Assembly (NCBI GenBank): GCA_947561715.1
Contig: OX387198.1
Span: 5,642,001 to 5,706,000, forward strand
Origin: Ascidia mentula
Taxonomy: Eukaryota; Chordata; Ascidiacea; Phlebobranchia; Ascidiidae
DNA: 64,000 nt
Direction: 5' to 3'
Numbering within the stretch: the first letter of the stretch is position 1; each line of letters opens with the position of its first letter. The notes under the pieces are model-generated. The model searched no databases. It saw only the letters and a program-made list of their open reading frames with translations, and had not been told where the DNA came from. Position numbers and translations under genes: made by a program. Positions 11,507 to 22,895 of this stretch are shown in pieces.

Positions 11507-13180
11507 TTATTTCAGGGATCTTTTTGTATTTTGGTCCTCTGCTTCGTCGTCACTGTCTGTCGCCCAAGAGCTTGCAAAGCTCACACCATCGACATCCACG
11601 TGACAATACAACTCGTTGGCGACAACCTTTTTTCTCGGTTTAACTTCTGCATATTGCGCGTCGGAACATTGCGCTGGCACAGAATCGGTTGTGGTTGTGT
11701 TTCCAGAAAGCTTGGCTTCTGCGTAGATAGGATTGCTTTTCTCATTAGAACCGTCTTCTTGCAACGGACTTCCGGGTTTTGCGCTGCGACGTCTTTTTCT
11801 AAAAATGCAAACGAACTTTGCTGCAAAACAAATAATTTTAACCATGGTGATTCTTTGGTCTCGCAGCTGTTTGAAAATGTTGTGATAATTATGACCACCA
11901 GAACAAACCTGCATATTATGATCACAAGAACGACGGTTGCACACAACGCAAATGTCCCTGCAGCGCCACCTGCTGCCACCGTTGTTGTGTTAATGGGAAA
12001 GATTATTGGGTGCTCAGATGAAGTAGTTGTTGGTCTTGGAGTGTTCACGTTTGTTGTCAAAGATGCCGTCGTGTTTTCCTCAGATTCTAGACGTTTATAG
12101 TTTCATTTTAGATTAACTCTCGCGTTTACCAGCCGGTGTTGTTGACCTGGTTTTGTTGTTGATAAGTTGACGCTCGTGACTGGCACTGATTCAGATGTGG
12201 CGTGTGCATATTGGCTTAAGTCTTGTAAATATTCTAAATGCAAACCCCTTACTTACAAGTGAATAATAAAACGGAAAGAATGTATTACCAGAAGGGACTT
12301 ACCCCTAATACTTATATCCCAATAATTGAGTAAAAATCCTTTTCCTGTGGTCGTATTGCTCGAATAAAACGAAATATGGAGATTTGTTTGGTTGTATTTC
12401 AACTTGAAAGTATCATGGCAGTTGTATTTGTGTTTCAAGTACTCCTTTACTTCCTGTCCAACATTTCCCAAAAGTATGTAACACATTGTTTTGTTCGTTG
12501 TTCCGCACATGGTAACTAATATCATGTTTTTTAAGATTTTAAATAACGTTTTTACATTTATGACTCAATGTTACGTACCGTTTATCAGTTTCAAAACATC
12601 TTCACAGTTGCATGTGTCTGCACTCCCATTGCAAAATGAAACATCACTTCCATTCTGCTTGCGAATATCTATAAACTTGACGGCGAAAAGTAATATACTT
12701 GAATCTGTTTTCTTTGGAAGCCATGAACAAAACTGTCCATTTGGATAGTTCTGCCCAGTGACGAAGTTAGGAGAAGAGATATTTCCAGATTTGCTCATGT
12801 TAGTGGTAGAAACGTCACAACTCGATGTTGTAATATCTAGAAAGTTGGGTTTTCTGTTTGCACAGTTTCGACTTGTAGAACATCTTTTACTTTACTGTGA
12901 TAAGATAAAGATTTTAATATTTGTCCGTCGCAAACAAAAAAGATTGTAATACTGAAATCGTATCAATCTTTCAATCAACTTATATTAGTCTATAACATCA
13001 CTTGTGGATATACGATAGAAACATGAAACATGATCTTGTCACCTTTTGGGGCACATGATTTTTGTTATTCAGAAAAAACGAAATATTATACTTTCGAAGA
13101 TATAGTGTTGAAAGATAAGTAGTATACTTACCAAAGTGTAGGCAAGGTATCAGGATAACAATGATAACAACCTTTGACAT
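11507..13180 (-). CDS. R6: CUB receptor, 358 aa
   Basis: Exons 13132-13180 (signal MSKVVIIVILIPCL), 12579-12836 and 12303-12515 (CUB, with GNISSPNF and CGTTNKTMCY), 12147-12233 (stalk), 11909-12086 (Thr/Pro stalk and membrane helix of small and aliphatic residues ending LVIIICR), and 11507-11798 (tail). The tail starts RKRRR and holds NPIYAEAKL, AQYAEV and ELYCHV, then a Ser/Asp/Glu-rich end. These Yxx-V/A sites are ITIM-like but imperfect at position -2. R6 is the closest relative of R8; their last two exons are nearly the same. AATAAA overlaps the last sense codon and the stop. A conserved upstream block lies about 300 bases before the ATG. Confidence 0.87.
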
Positions 13181-13957
13181 TCTTTTCAACGTTGTGGTTT
13201 TAGAATAAAATAGCAAACATATGTGAAGCAAACCCGGATTCGATTACCTGAACTAAAAATACCGCCTAACAGATATCAATTTATCATAAATATGTTTTAT
13301 AAACCAACATAACTCTGCTTGAATGCTCTTTCGGTTTACTACTTTCAAGGTTATCTGTTAACAGAATACACTAACGTACTGTCTTAAAACTTTGCAACTA
13401 AATCCTGGTTGGCGTTTTCAAACTGAGAAAAATATTTTCTCAGAATTTCTTCTCGGCGGAAGAGTTGTAAGGTTTTGCTTTCGTGACAACGAAATGGTGC
13501 GTGTTGTGTGTAAAAAAGACGAACGTGTAGGTGCATGCCAAAGGTTTGGATTTCCTGATTGGCAAGACAAAAAACTACATTTTAATTGCTTACTCTGCGT
13601 TAATCGCAACTGCTACTTGATCAATGACGAGACTTCCCTACATTTCATTCTTATAGAACCTTTGGTGTCAGCAAACTGTTGTGATAAAATGTAGAAAATT
13701 TCGCCAATGAGCCGCTGATTTTAATCAGGTCTGTAGTTTCGCATACATGGATCAATAACTTAATGATCTCTCAAGGAAAAAGTTATTAATATTGCCAAAT
13801 CGAACAGAACTGGGGAATCTTCCAATGTACCATTAAAGGTATTTGGTTGCATGTTTTTGTAAGGGTATATTCGCTTAATCCACTGTCTACCCAAAAAGGT
13901 ATTGAGACGCAAAGGCCGTTCACGAAGTGATAGAAATATTAAAAATCGGTATTCTTT
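13181..13957. other. Spacer R7-R6
   Basis: About 780 bases. Holds the R6 upstream block (13475-13575). No gene seen in the rest. Confidence 0.45.
13475..13575. promoter_or_regulatory. Conserved block upstream of R6
   Basis: Diverged match to the R1/R4 block, about 300 bases before the R6 start, with CGTGACAACGAAA, GTGTTGTGTGTAA and TGCCAAAGG in the same order and spacing. Confidence 0.4.
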
Positions 13958-14238
13958 TCATTCCAAGTCAATGTATTCGTATCCTCTCAACGGTATCGGC
14001 AGCTCGTAAGCGTGTTCTTGATGAGTGTATGGATTTGACGTCGAATGTGGACTTGTAGACGTGGGCGGTTCTATGGAACAGATTTAATACTGAAGGCAGT
14101 TGAACTCCCGTGAAAAACATATGATATATTTACGTGAAACAGTTCCTGGTTGGACCAACTCTTTCAGTTTTCTCATTTCTTTTGTAAGTTTGCTTTGTCT
14201 TGCAGAAGATCTCCTGCAGAAGAGTTTGAGTTAATTTT

Positions 14239-14309
14239 ACCTAAGCTACGTAACTCAACACACATGTTTGGAGTTAGCCATAAAGTGTTTTGAGTTACGT
14301 AGCTTAGGT
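14239..14309. repeat. Perfect 20-base inverted repeat in an R7 intron
   Basis: Arms 14239-14258 and 14290-14309 are exact reverse complements with a 31-base spacer, inside the intron 14214-14331. The arms contain GAGTTACGTAG. It may be a small hairpin element or a remnant of a short terminal-repeat transposon; no target duplication was identified. Confidence 0.8.
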
Positions 14310-14648
14310 TTTGGAGTTAACCAGCACTTACCGCCAGAAAACGAACGATAAAATAAGCCCAACTGCCAGCACACCTATGACTGAACCTAACACAGCTGGC
14401 AGTAAGACACCTTGATTTTGTGGTTCCGTTTTGAAACGATCGTCTTGGGTGAAAGCTTCTAAAAATAAACACAATTCAACACCATTTAACGGACACAGGC
14501 AAATCATCACGCATCGTAAAGTCGTTCGTAACTCACTGTGCGTTTTTCCAACCGTTGGATTTGAAAATGACGTCGTGTCGAAGTTGTTTGGTATCTTTGA
14601 TTCGGTCACTGATGGCGTCTGTGATGTTGTTATTTCAGCTTTTGTTTT

Positions 14649-14680
14649 TGTAGTTGTTGTTGTTGTTGTTGTTGTTGTTA
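14649..14680. repeat. Triplet repeat coding Thr run in the R7 stalk
   Basis: A GTT triplet run on the plus strand, read as ACA (Thr) codons on the minus strand just inside the R7 stalk exon. R9 has a shorter, interrupted version. Slippage-prone and in frame. Confidence 0.8.
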
Positions 14681-15549
14681 CCACTGTAGCAACAACAGAA
14701 AACTATTGTTTTGTATGTCTTGTTTCTATATGTTATAATAGGCTTATTTATACTTTTCAAGCAGGCCTTGTACTTGAAGGTATCAATATAACTAATCATA
14801 ATTTGTTTAAATCCGTTTCAACGATATACGCAGTAGCAACATTGTTCTAATAAACATTTGTATTCTTAGGTTGAATATTAGCTACCTGTTATGTTCCGAA
14901 TGCAATAATGCAGGTCAAAACCCCGATGCTGATATTGTCGTCGGAATAAAACCACATTTTGTATGGCTGTTCAGAGGAATGTAGAAATGCTTTGTTGTTG
15001 CATGAATAAGTCTGCATCAAATCATCCTGTGGTTCTTTTGGGACTGTGTTGCTTCCAATCACATAACAGAGTTTACTGCTTGTATTTCCACATATGTTTA
15101 ACTCTGCAGAACTACCTACAAAGTTTGTGTAAAAATACAATTCGCCATCATTGCAAATTTTATTGTGTTTTACCTAGCAGTAAGGTTATATGGTCGACAC
15201 AAACCGTGTCATTTCCCTCACATAAAGTTTTCTTGCACGTATCGCGTTTTTGTATCTCCAGAAAATTAATCACAATTACCACAACCTCGTGGTCTGAATT
15301 GATTGTTGATAATTCCCATGTACATGATTGAAGTGGGGGATACACTTTATTGCTTCCGTAGTTCGGGGAAGTTATTCTACCAAACGCGTCTGTAAGTTTT
15401 CCACTTTGTGTTGCGTTGCATGTTAAATTCAAACCTGAGGTTCCAACTGTGAACAATACGTTAATTCAACTTAAAAAAGGAAAAAAAATCCTCATTAAAT
15501 TTTTCCACTCACCCACTGGAAAAAGCATTAAAAGCAATGCCGTTAGCAT

Positions 15550-16130
15550 TTTCTGTGACTGGAACTGCAACGCTTAACAATGCTAGTTTGTGGTGGTGAG
15601 CAAGTAGTTCTGCAACTACTTCTGAGCACTGGACAATATAACAAAACCTACGCTGGATTATGACACATGTGTTTAAATGAATCATATGCTAATTCTTGCC
15701 TGCAAGTCATATGTTGGTTCTTATAGTTATGATTACTTCGTACGTACCACCAGTAACCTGTGAATGCCCAAGAGATAGACCAGCAACAAAATGGTGAATT
15801 GTTCAATTACAACATGACACACGTGTTTAAATGAATAATGTTTTGACTGCAATGCAAGTACTGAATGAACGTTGATAAAAAACTGATTCATCTGTGGAGT
15901 TTGTCGAAAGTCTCCTTGTTACAGTACAGCAAGAACAAGTGCGACATGCAACACAATTAAAATTATAAAACACTTGGCTAGCTTCGCTTTTATCAACACA
16001 CATTTCCGCACTTAAGTCTCACAATCCGACCCAAAAATTATAATCTGTTAAATTCTTCTTGTGCATAAAAATTTTGTGAAAAAATAAGTTAAATTCAATC
16101 CAGCCACGCGAATAAAATAAACACAAGCAG
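15550..16130. other. Spacer R8-R7
   Basis: About 580 bases, similar to the R6-R5 spacer. No gene seen. Confidence 0.5.
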
Positions 16131-17940
16131 TTATTTCAGGGATCTTTTTGTATTTTGGTCTTCTGCTTCGTCGTCACTGTCTGTCGCCCAAGAGCTTACA
16201 AAACTCACAGTATCGACATCAACATGACAATACAACTCGTTGGCGACAATCTTTTTCCTCGGTTTAACTTCGGCATACTGCGCGTCAGAACATTGCGCTG
16301 GCACGGAATCGGTTGTGGTTGTGTTCCCAGAAAGCTTGGCTTCTGCGTAGATGGGATTGCTTTTCTCTATAGAACCGTCTCCTTGCAACGGACTTCCGGG
16401 TTTTACGTTGCCACGTCTTTTTCTAAAAATGCAAACGAACTTTGCTGCAAACCAAATGACTTTAACCAATGGTGACTTTTTGGTCGCGCAGCTGTTTGAA
16501 AATGTTTTCTCACATGTGATTACAAACCTGCATATTATGATCACCAGAATGATGGTTACAAACAACGCAACTGCTCCTGCAGCGCCACCTGCTGGCACCG
16601 CGATTGTGTTAATGCGAAACATTGGCTGCTTTGATTTTGTTGGTTTTGAAGTTGTTGCGTTTGTTGTCAACGATGCCGCCGTAGTTTCCCTGGGTCCTAT
16701 ATGGTTGCAGTTTATATTAGACTAAAACATCGCTCCTGATGAAAAATCCAACATTGTTGACCTGCTGTAGTTATAAGTTTGTATCTGGTGGTTGGCGCCA
16801 ATCCAGACGTGGTTTGTACATGTTCCGAATACTTTTCAAAACCAATACTGTATTCTGCATGTAAACGCCAAATAAAACTGACACATAAAAGGAAGTATTG
16901 CAATGTGTAGCTTACCTGCAGCATTTATATTCCAATACTTAAGTAAAAATCCTTTGCCTGAATTTGACCGACTTGAATAAAAAAAAATGAAATGACTTTG
17001 GTGTTGGCTTCTTTTTAAAGTGTAAATATTATGACACTTGTACTCATGTTTTAAATACATAATATCTTCTTTCGTAATATTTCTTTCGTAAAGTACGTAA
17101 CACATTGTTTTGTTTGTTGCTCCGCACAAGTAAACTGCAAAGATGATTCTTTTCAGATGATAAAACATAAGCTTATTCAAATAAGCATTTTGTTTTTGTC
17201 ACTTACCATTTTGCAGTGTCAAATGATCTTCACAATTGCATTTTTTGAGAGTTCCGTTGCAAAATTTCAAATCGTTCAAATCTTGCTTGCGAACATCCAA
17301 GAACTTTACGGCGAAAACAAACATAAATATATATGTTTTCTTTATCGGGTTCCACGTACAGTATTGCTTATTTGGATAGCTTCGAACACTGCTGAAATTC
17401 GGAGATGTGATGTTTCCTGATTTGTTTAACCAGCCAGTTGGTACGTCGCAACGTAATGCTTCCAAAACTAAAATTGGAGAATGAAGTTAAGATTTAACAT
17501 CGTTTCTAACGGATTAAATTTTGGGTGTGGTGAGCATTTATATTTTATTTCATTGAAAGGTAATATAGAAAACTGGAATTGATGAATGTAGCAATTTTTA
17601 ACACGTATAAAGGAGGCCTCCGCCATGCATAGTACGGCACGAAATACGATGAGGTTTTGGAAGTGATGTCTGGCTCGGCGACGCACGACCTGGCATAACA
17701 AGACATTGACACCATCATTCTTTCTACTATGTAGTGTTGCAGTTTTGTACTTTTTTACTCACCCAAGCAGAATCAAGAAGCCATTGCACAAGATTTCACT
17801 GTTTTGGGGCACATGTGCCGTTTGTCAGTCAAAATATTATTCTTTCTACGAGGTATAAAAGTGTTGTTAAAGAAGTAATTTCACTCACCTGCAAAGCTTG
17901 AGCAAGAAGTTAGGATTGCAATCACGAAAACTTTTGACAT
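16131..17940 (-). CDS. R8: CUB receptor, 361 aa, sister of R6
   Basis: Exons 17889-17940 (signal MSKVFVIAILTSC), 17207-17467 and 16916-17134 (CUB, GNITSPNF and VYLCGATNKTMCY), 16762-16854 (stalk), 16528-16696 (stalk and membrane helix AAGAVALFVTIILVIIIC) and 16131-16422 (tail). The tail has NPIYAEAKL, AQYAEV and ELYCHV as in R6. The last intron (16423-16527) is 105 bases, a multiple of three, and open in frame, so a retained-intron form would add 35 residues between helix and tail; the R6 intron does not stay open. R7-R8 and R5-R6 form two similar gene pairs, with similar sequence also in the gap between them (15.65-16.1 kb against 11.04-11.5 kb). Confidence 0.87.
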
Positions 17941-18902
17941 CCTTATCAACCTAGTAGTTTGTGATACAGCAAAACGAAATTAAGTGTAGCCTATCCGGTT
18001 TCGACTACAGGAAGTTAACAAAACTTACTCAACCCACCGAAACTTTCAAATTTGCAACTATACCAGTTTTTCATTCTCCCTTTCCTGTAAAACATTTACA
18101 TCCATTAAGGTGCTGTCTTTCTTGTTCGAACCTCCATCATCGGCGCATTTGACTAAATATAGTTTTTTCTTTCTCGTGGAAGTGTTGTTACTATTTTGAT
18201 TTCGTGATAACGAAACTACAGGCCTACGTGCTGTGAGTGCCCATGCAATGCCAGATATCTGACCTTCTTGTTTGGCATGGACCCGAGTTTGCGTTTGAGA
18301 ATAAACGATGCTTTCACTAAATGTGTTTAGGTTAAATAAATTCAAATATTTTCTGGGAAAACTTATCTATTCGTTCGACGTTTCAGTCGTTATCCGACCG
18401 ACCTTGATTAGGACAATACGTAAACGCAAATACGACGATAAATACTAGAGCGTGAAAAGGCAAAAATGGGGACGGGAAGGAAGGCGAAAAGAAAAATCCG
18501 CGCCAACCCAAAATATGTGCAAAGCACAATGCTTGGAGGTGAGCTGAACAATCAGGTTTAACCACGTAGTATGTGTCAAATGGATGAAACGGGCCGCTAA
18601 TTTTTAACATCTGCAACGATTTTGCTAATTTGGATAGAATCATAGCTTTGACGGACAGCTTGCTGGTAAAATTTAAAACAAAACCGTGCGTAAACTGAAC
18701 CCTAATTCGTTCCAGTCTGCTTTGATTTTAAACCCTAAAATACAAAACTGAAAACCAGTCTTTCAACTCGACATGTATTGGTGGACGACTTGTATTGCAT
18801 ATTTGTGTGTAAGAGTATAAGCTTATTCCACAGTTTTTTACAAAACGACGTTAATGAAAATTCGTCACAAGTTAATAAAAATATTCAAAATCGGCATTCT
18901 AG
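17941..18902. other. Spacer R9-R8
   Basis: About 960 bases. Holds the weak R8 upstream block. Short minus-strand open stretches (18058-18345, 18383-18643) look like chance. Confidence 0.4.
18190..18290. promoter_or_regulatory. Weaker conserved block upstream of R8
   Basis: Starts TTCGTGATAACGAAACTACA and continues with CGTGCTGTGAGTG and ATGCCA, about 255 bases before the R8 start. Similarity to the R6 block is partial. Confidence 0.3.
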
Positions 18903-20343
18903 TCATTCCAAGTCCATGCATTCGTACCCCTGCAACGGTATCGGTTGCTCGTAAGCGTGTTCTTGATAAGTGGCCGGATTTGACGGTGACTGTGGACTTT
19001 CTGACGTTGGCGATTCTGTAAGGTTAAATTCCATGTTAGGTTAACTTTTAATCTTAGTGAATTATGCATGCAGCAATGAATTTACGTGGAGCAGTTCCTA
19101 GTTGAACCAATACTTTGAGGCTTCTCATTTCCTTTCTGAAATTGCTCTGTCTTGCAGAAGATCTCCTGAATTTCAGTTACGTTTACCTTAATTTCTAATC
19201 AAAGTTTGAGTTACGCTAAAAGTTGTTCTTACCGCCAGATAGCAAACGATAAAATCAACCCAACTGTCAGCACACCTATGACTGAACCTAACACAGCTGG
19301 CAGTAAGACACCTTGATGCTGTGGTTCCGTTTTGAAACGATCGTCTTGGGTGAAAGCTTCTGAAAATAAACACAAATAAACCATTAATAGACGCAGACAA
19401 ACGCATCGTAATGTCGACTCACCAGGCGTTTTTCCAACGGTTGGATTTGAAAATACAGGCGTGTTGAAGTTGTTTGGTATTTTTGATTCGGTCACTGGCA
19501 TCTGTAATGTTGTTTTTGCGGCTTTTGTTTTTGTTGTTGTTGTTGCTGTTGTTACCACTGTAGCAACAACAGAAAACCACTGTTTCGTATGTCCTAATCT
19601 ATATGTTATAATAGACATATTAATCGGGTTATTTGTACCTGTCGAGCAGGCCTTGTACTCAAAGCTTATTCTCTTGTAAAAGGAAAATGCCCTCAAGGTA
19701 ATATTTGACCATTGCGCTGGGTAGTACACAGGACATGAAGTCAGACACCTGCTTGGAGTGAAATCCCCATCTCGTGCAAGAACCAAACATGTGGAAGCTG
19801 TCGCTAGAAGCAAAATAAACACAGTTGCTTATTGATCCAGCCACAGTTTTTACTTTACCCACAAGATTTCGTAGAAATTCCAGCAATCGTTCCGCTTGTC
19901 ATTTTGACCTGAGCTCCGTTGAACTTGTTACTGACGCCTATAGTTATTGTACATTCAAAATTCCTTGAAGATGAGTAACTCACAGTGGATCGGGTGGTCG
20001 TGGGTTGCAAAATCCCACTGCAGTAGGTTTTCCTATCTGACAGACGTTAATATATTTTAATCAAGGCGTATTAATTTATACCCTTACAGCAAGTACGCCC
20101 AATGAGGCATTCAGTAGTTTTTAAACAGGTCAAAGTATTGCATTTCGGCACTCACTGTACAAAATCTCTACTAACGAGAATTTTCTTACTTTTTACGACT
20201 AATGAGCGTGCAACTCTGGCCATACTTCGTCTTGCGATTGTAGTTGAACTTGGCGGTGCATTTCCGAATACTACGCAGACACCTGGTGTAATAAAGGAAA
20301 TTAAACACTGGAAAAGAGCTACGTATATGCTTGTTGATGGCAT
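18903..20343 (-). CDS. R9: receptor with a diverged CUB-like domain, 284 aa
   Basis: Exons 20283-20343 (signal MPSTSIYVALFQCLISF), 19863-20036 and 19639-19803 (six-Cys ectodomain in two phase-1 exons), 19423-19557 (Thr-rich stalk), 19233-19359 (stalk and membrane helix like R7), 19086-19165 (juxtamembrane) and 18903-19015 (tail). The stalk, helix and tail are near copies of R7, but the ectodomain is unlike it: its second half, ending SFEYKACS, fits the Cys-ended class seen in R13-R20. The donor of exon 2 is taken as GTGGGT at 19857-19862, which is what keeps the frame; a stronger-looking GTAAAG two bases further does not. The tail has ATYQEH, AYEQPI and YECMDL; the tyrosine of YEYIDL in R7 is Cys here. 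Models of exons 2-3 are less sure than the rest. Confidence 0.72.
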
Positions 20344-21368
20344 TTTTTGTTGTTGACTTGAATGCTTTCAACCCGCACGCAAATTCAATAAAGCTCTTTT
20401 TTTAACTTGCCTTTAGTTGTGATTGACAAAGCAAGGACTAGAGTTAGGAGGTGTCTCAAAGCTTTGTGTCCGCATCTTTGGCGCATGATTTTTTCTCGTT
20501 TTAAACTTACTTTCTGTGTCGTCTAAATTCAATAGTTGCACTACTTTTCAACGCGGTGACGTAAACGTGACCATGGGGGACAAACTTTCAACTGAATCGT
20601 CTGTAAGTATCTCTCCCCAGATAAACTGTCGTAACGCCCTATACAAACGTTTACGTTACCACCCCCTTTGGTTATGTAAACTAAACCCTTGAGCAATGAC
20701 TCAAACAACGTTTGCTGGTATTAATATTTTTCGCATTCCTTTCGTGGTGAATATTTTACGCACGAAAACGTCTCGTGATTTGACGCGGCTTCACTTTCTA
20801 AATCTGGTTCTATGTTAATTAAAAAGAAATTCCACCTCTCACATTGTTTTGTAGTTTTTCCTGTTCAGCTTACTTCCAGCTTTTAGTTATCATTGATAAA
20901 TTTTAAATGTTGACTGACAACATCCGTACAGATCCGAACACTACCTCTTACAGATATTAAATTGAAAATCGTAAAGTTTTAAAGAATAAAGTTAGCAAGA
21001 TCATCTACATCACTTGCGCAAAAGCAAATAAACAATGACCAGACATGAAACTGAGAAACGAAGTTGGGAAACCTTTAATCAAACGAGTGATGTTCATGTT
21101 ATGTTGCTGTGTACACGAAATAACCATTTTCGTGCCTTTGTTTATACGCCGAACGCGACGTACGTTGGTATAATGATCTAACTGCGTCGATACGCAGAGC
21201 GCTAACCGTTCCTTTCCTGATACAGCACCCGATGAATGAATCACCGCTGTTGCGGATTTTGTCGTGCAAACTATTGTTTATATGATAGGCAGAAGCGCAC
21301 AGGTCCAAACACTAATTGCTTACCAACGTGTGAGCACGGTTAAAAAGACAATGCAAAATGGTTGTGCG
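20344..21368. other. Spacer R10-R9
   Basis: About 1 kb. GTGACGTAAACGTGACC near 20560 could be part of the R9 promoter. A minus-strand open stretch at 21005-21308 lacks supporting signals. Nothing else seen. Confidence 0.4.
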
Positions 21369-22303
21369 TTACTTATTCCGAAACGAAGTTGTTGAATGAA
21401 TGCTCGCAGTCTCGGGATCCACGTGCGACTTAAGGTACATAACGTTATCCAGAATCACGCGTTGCGACAATGCGTCGTCGTCCTCCTCTTCAATATTCTC
21501 CATCCCTGTATCGAGAAACTTCTTCCTGCTCCTCCGACTCCTCCGGACTCTGTCTCCAGAGTCCTGTTCTTGGCTCGCGAACGTGCTGTGCTGTGGATCG
21601 CCCCTCGGGCTACTGGCTGGTGAACTTGAGAGACTTAGAGCCGAACTAGCAGCAGACAGTGAAAGTCCATCCAGTCTTGGGTCTATGGTCCCGTAGTTGA
21701 ACTCCACAGGCGTGTATGTGTTTCCGTGGGGTCGATTAAAGTCGTGCTTCTTGAGATCACGGCGTTTTTTCGACCTGTCGTGTTGATTCAAAACGTCAAG
21801 ACAAAAAACGCAGTTTTTAGCAACATTTTGTACTTGCCATTTTCGTATGAAACACACTACAGCCAGAGTGATGACTACAATGACAATAGAACCCGCTCCT
21901 ACTCCAATAACAATTGGAAGGTATTGGTATTTTCCATCGTCGCGTGGCAGAGCATCGATTCGAGTGACATCGTCAAAGGTCGTTTCCAACGGTGACAAAG
22001 TTGTATTTTGTCCTTCCACCGAAACCAATGCAACTGATAAGAATGTGCAATTAGGTACCTGACAAAGCATACTTCTATACTATGGGCAAAGTTTGCTTAA
22101 AAGTGTAGTGAAAGGACTTGCAAGCTTTTATCAATGTTCAATATGCCTGGTTTTTTGAATTGATCATAAATTTCCGCGTACCTTTCTGTTATTGCTGGTT
22201 TTAGGAGTTAAAGTAATAATGCCTAAGCATGGCCATACATATTGTACTTATATCTTCTAATCTTACCTGCGCATGTGACTAACACCCTTGCACTTAAACT
22301 CAT
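21369..22303 (-). CDS. R10: membrane protein with a minimal ectodomain and long tail, 233 aa
   Basis: Exons 22267-22303 (start MSLSARVLVTCA) and 21369-22033, joined in phase 1. The join creates a good signal peptide (to about residue 20), about 37 extracellular residues with no Cys, one helix (LPIVIGVGAGSIVIVVITLAVVCFI) and a tail of about 165 residues in the same exon. The tail has TYTPV, NYGTI and VMYLKS tyrosines, a Ser/Ala-rich stretch, basic RRSRRSRKK and an acidic EEEDDD run. There is no CUB domain. Another open stretch upstream (22386-22628, with a possible phase-1 donor after VLVRP) could be an alternative first coding exon and would add an ectodomain; I cannot decide. The helix has no charged residue, so it does not look like a classic adaptor partner. 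Confidence 0.62.
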
Positions 22304-22895
22304 GCTGTCCAATCTATTAGTATTGTAAACAACCTCAACGTTTGCTCGGTATCATAACAACGTCCAGTACTAATAGCAAGCACCCTCAACAATGCATTGT
22401 TGTAATACCGGGCCGAACAAGAACATTTGTCATCCTTATGATAATTGCCGGCGCTTCATGTGGTTGCGTCGATTTTGTATATGCTTTGCTGTATGTGTGA
22501 TTATGCGCGCCGTCAATAACGACAGGATCGAGGGTTACACAGGGTTCGATTAACATGTTAGCGCCAAAGGATAGTGTGTAGATTAGATAAGGCCAATAGC
22601 GAGCGTCTACCATACGTTTCGAAAGCAAAGTCGGTTTAAAGCCTTATCGACACCTTCAAAACAATAATCACTCCATATGCATCTGTGCTGCTTCGCACTG
22701 TTCACCACTTGCTGCAGATGCATTTGATTTTGAAGCATCAGTGCCCGACTGATATTATCATTGGAAACATATGACCAGGTTTATACCCAGAGCAGTAAGT
22801 TTTATATTTGGCGACGAAAACACATCACACATGTAAAAATACTAGGTCGATTTGTATCAAAAATTACGTGGCGTGCAACCAACGTTGAGTAAATT
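22304..22895. other. Spacer R11-R10 with a possible R10 alternative exon
   Basis: A minus-strand open stretch at 22386-22628 begins MLSKRMVDARYWPY and could join R10 through a GT donor in phase 1 after VLVRP. It has one Cys and no recognisable domain. Otherwise nothing seen. Confidence 0.3.

Larger units (their letters stand above)
13958..15549 (-). pseudogene. R7: CUB receptor gene with a frameshift in the CUB domain
   Basis: Exons 15513-15549 (signal MLTALLLMLFPV), 15174-15446 and 14886-15115 (CUB), 14537-14683 (stalk with a run of Thr codons), 14332-14458 (stalk and membrane helix VLGSVIGVLAVGLILSFVFW), 14134-14213 (basic juxtamembrane) and 13958-14070 (tail with NPYTHQ, AYELPI and YEYIDL). 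The second CUB exon is 230 bases where R2 and R5 have 231; one base is missing near 14930-14940, so the frame ends at a stop at 14889-14891, before the stalk. All other exons are intact and phase-consistent. It may be a young pseudogene, a null allele, a sequencing error, or a gene that makes a secreted product of about 178 residues. R7 is close to R5 in the CUB domain and to R9 in stalk and tail. Confidence 0.75.

Noticed and set aside
11531-12100. 189-codon plus-strand open stretch
   Set aside because: It is the antisense shadow of the R6 helix and tail exons and crosses an R6 intron.
19659-19886. Alternative frame through R9 exon 3
   Set aside because: It follows from a GTAAAG donor but ends in a stop and breaks phase with the well-supported stalk exon.
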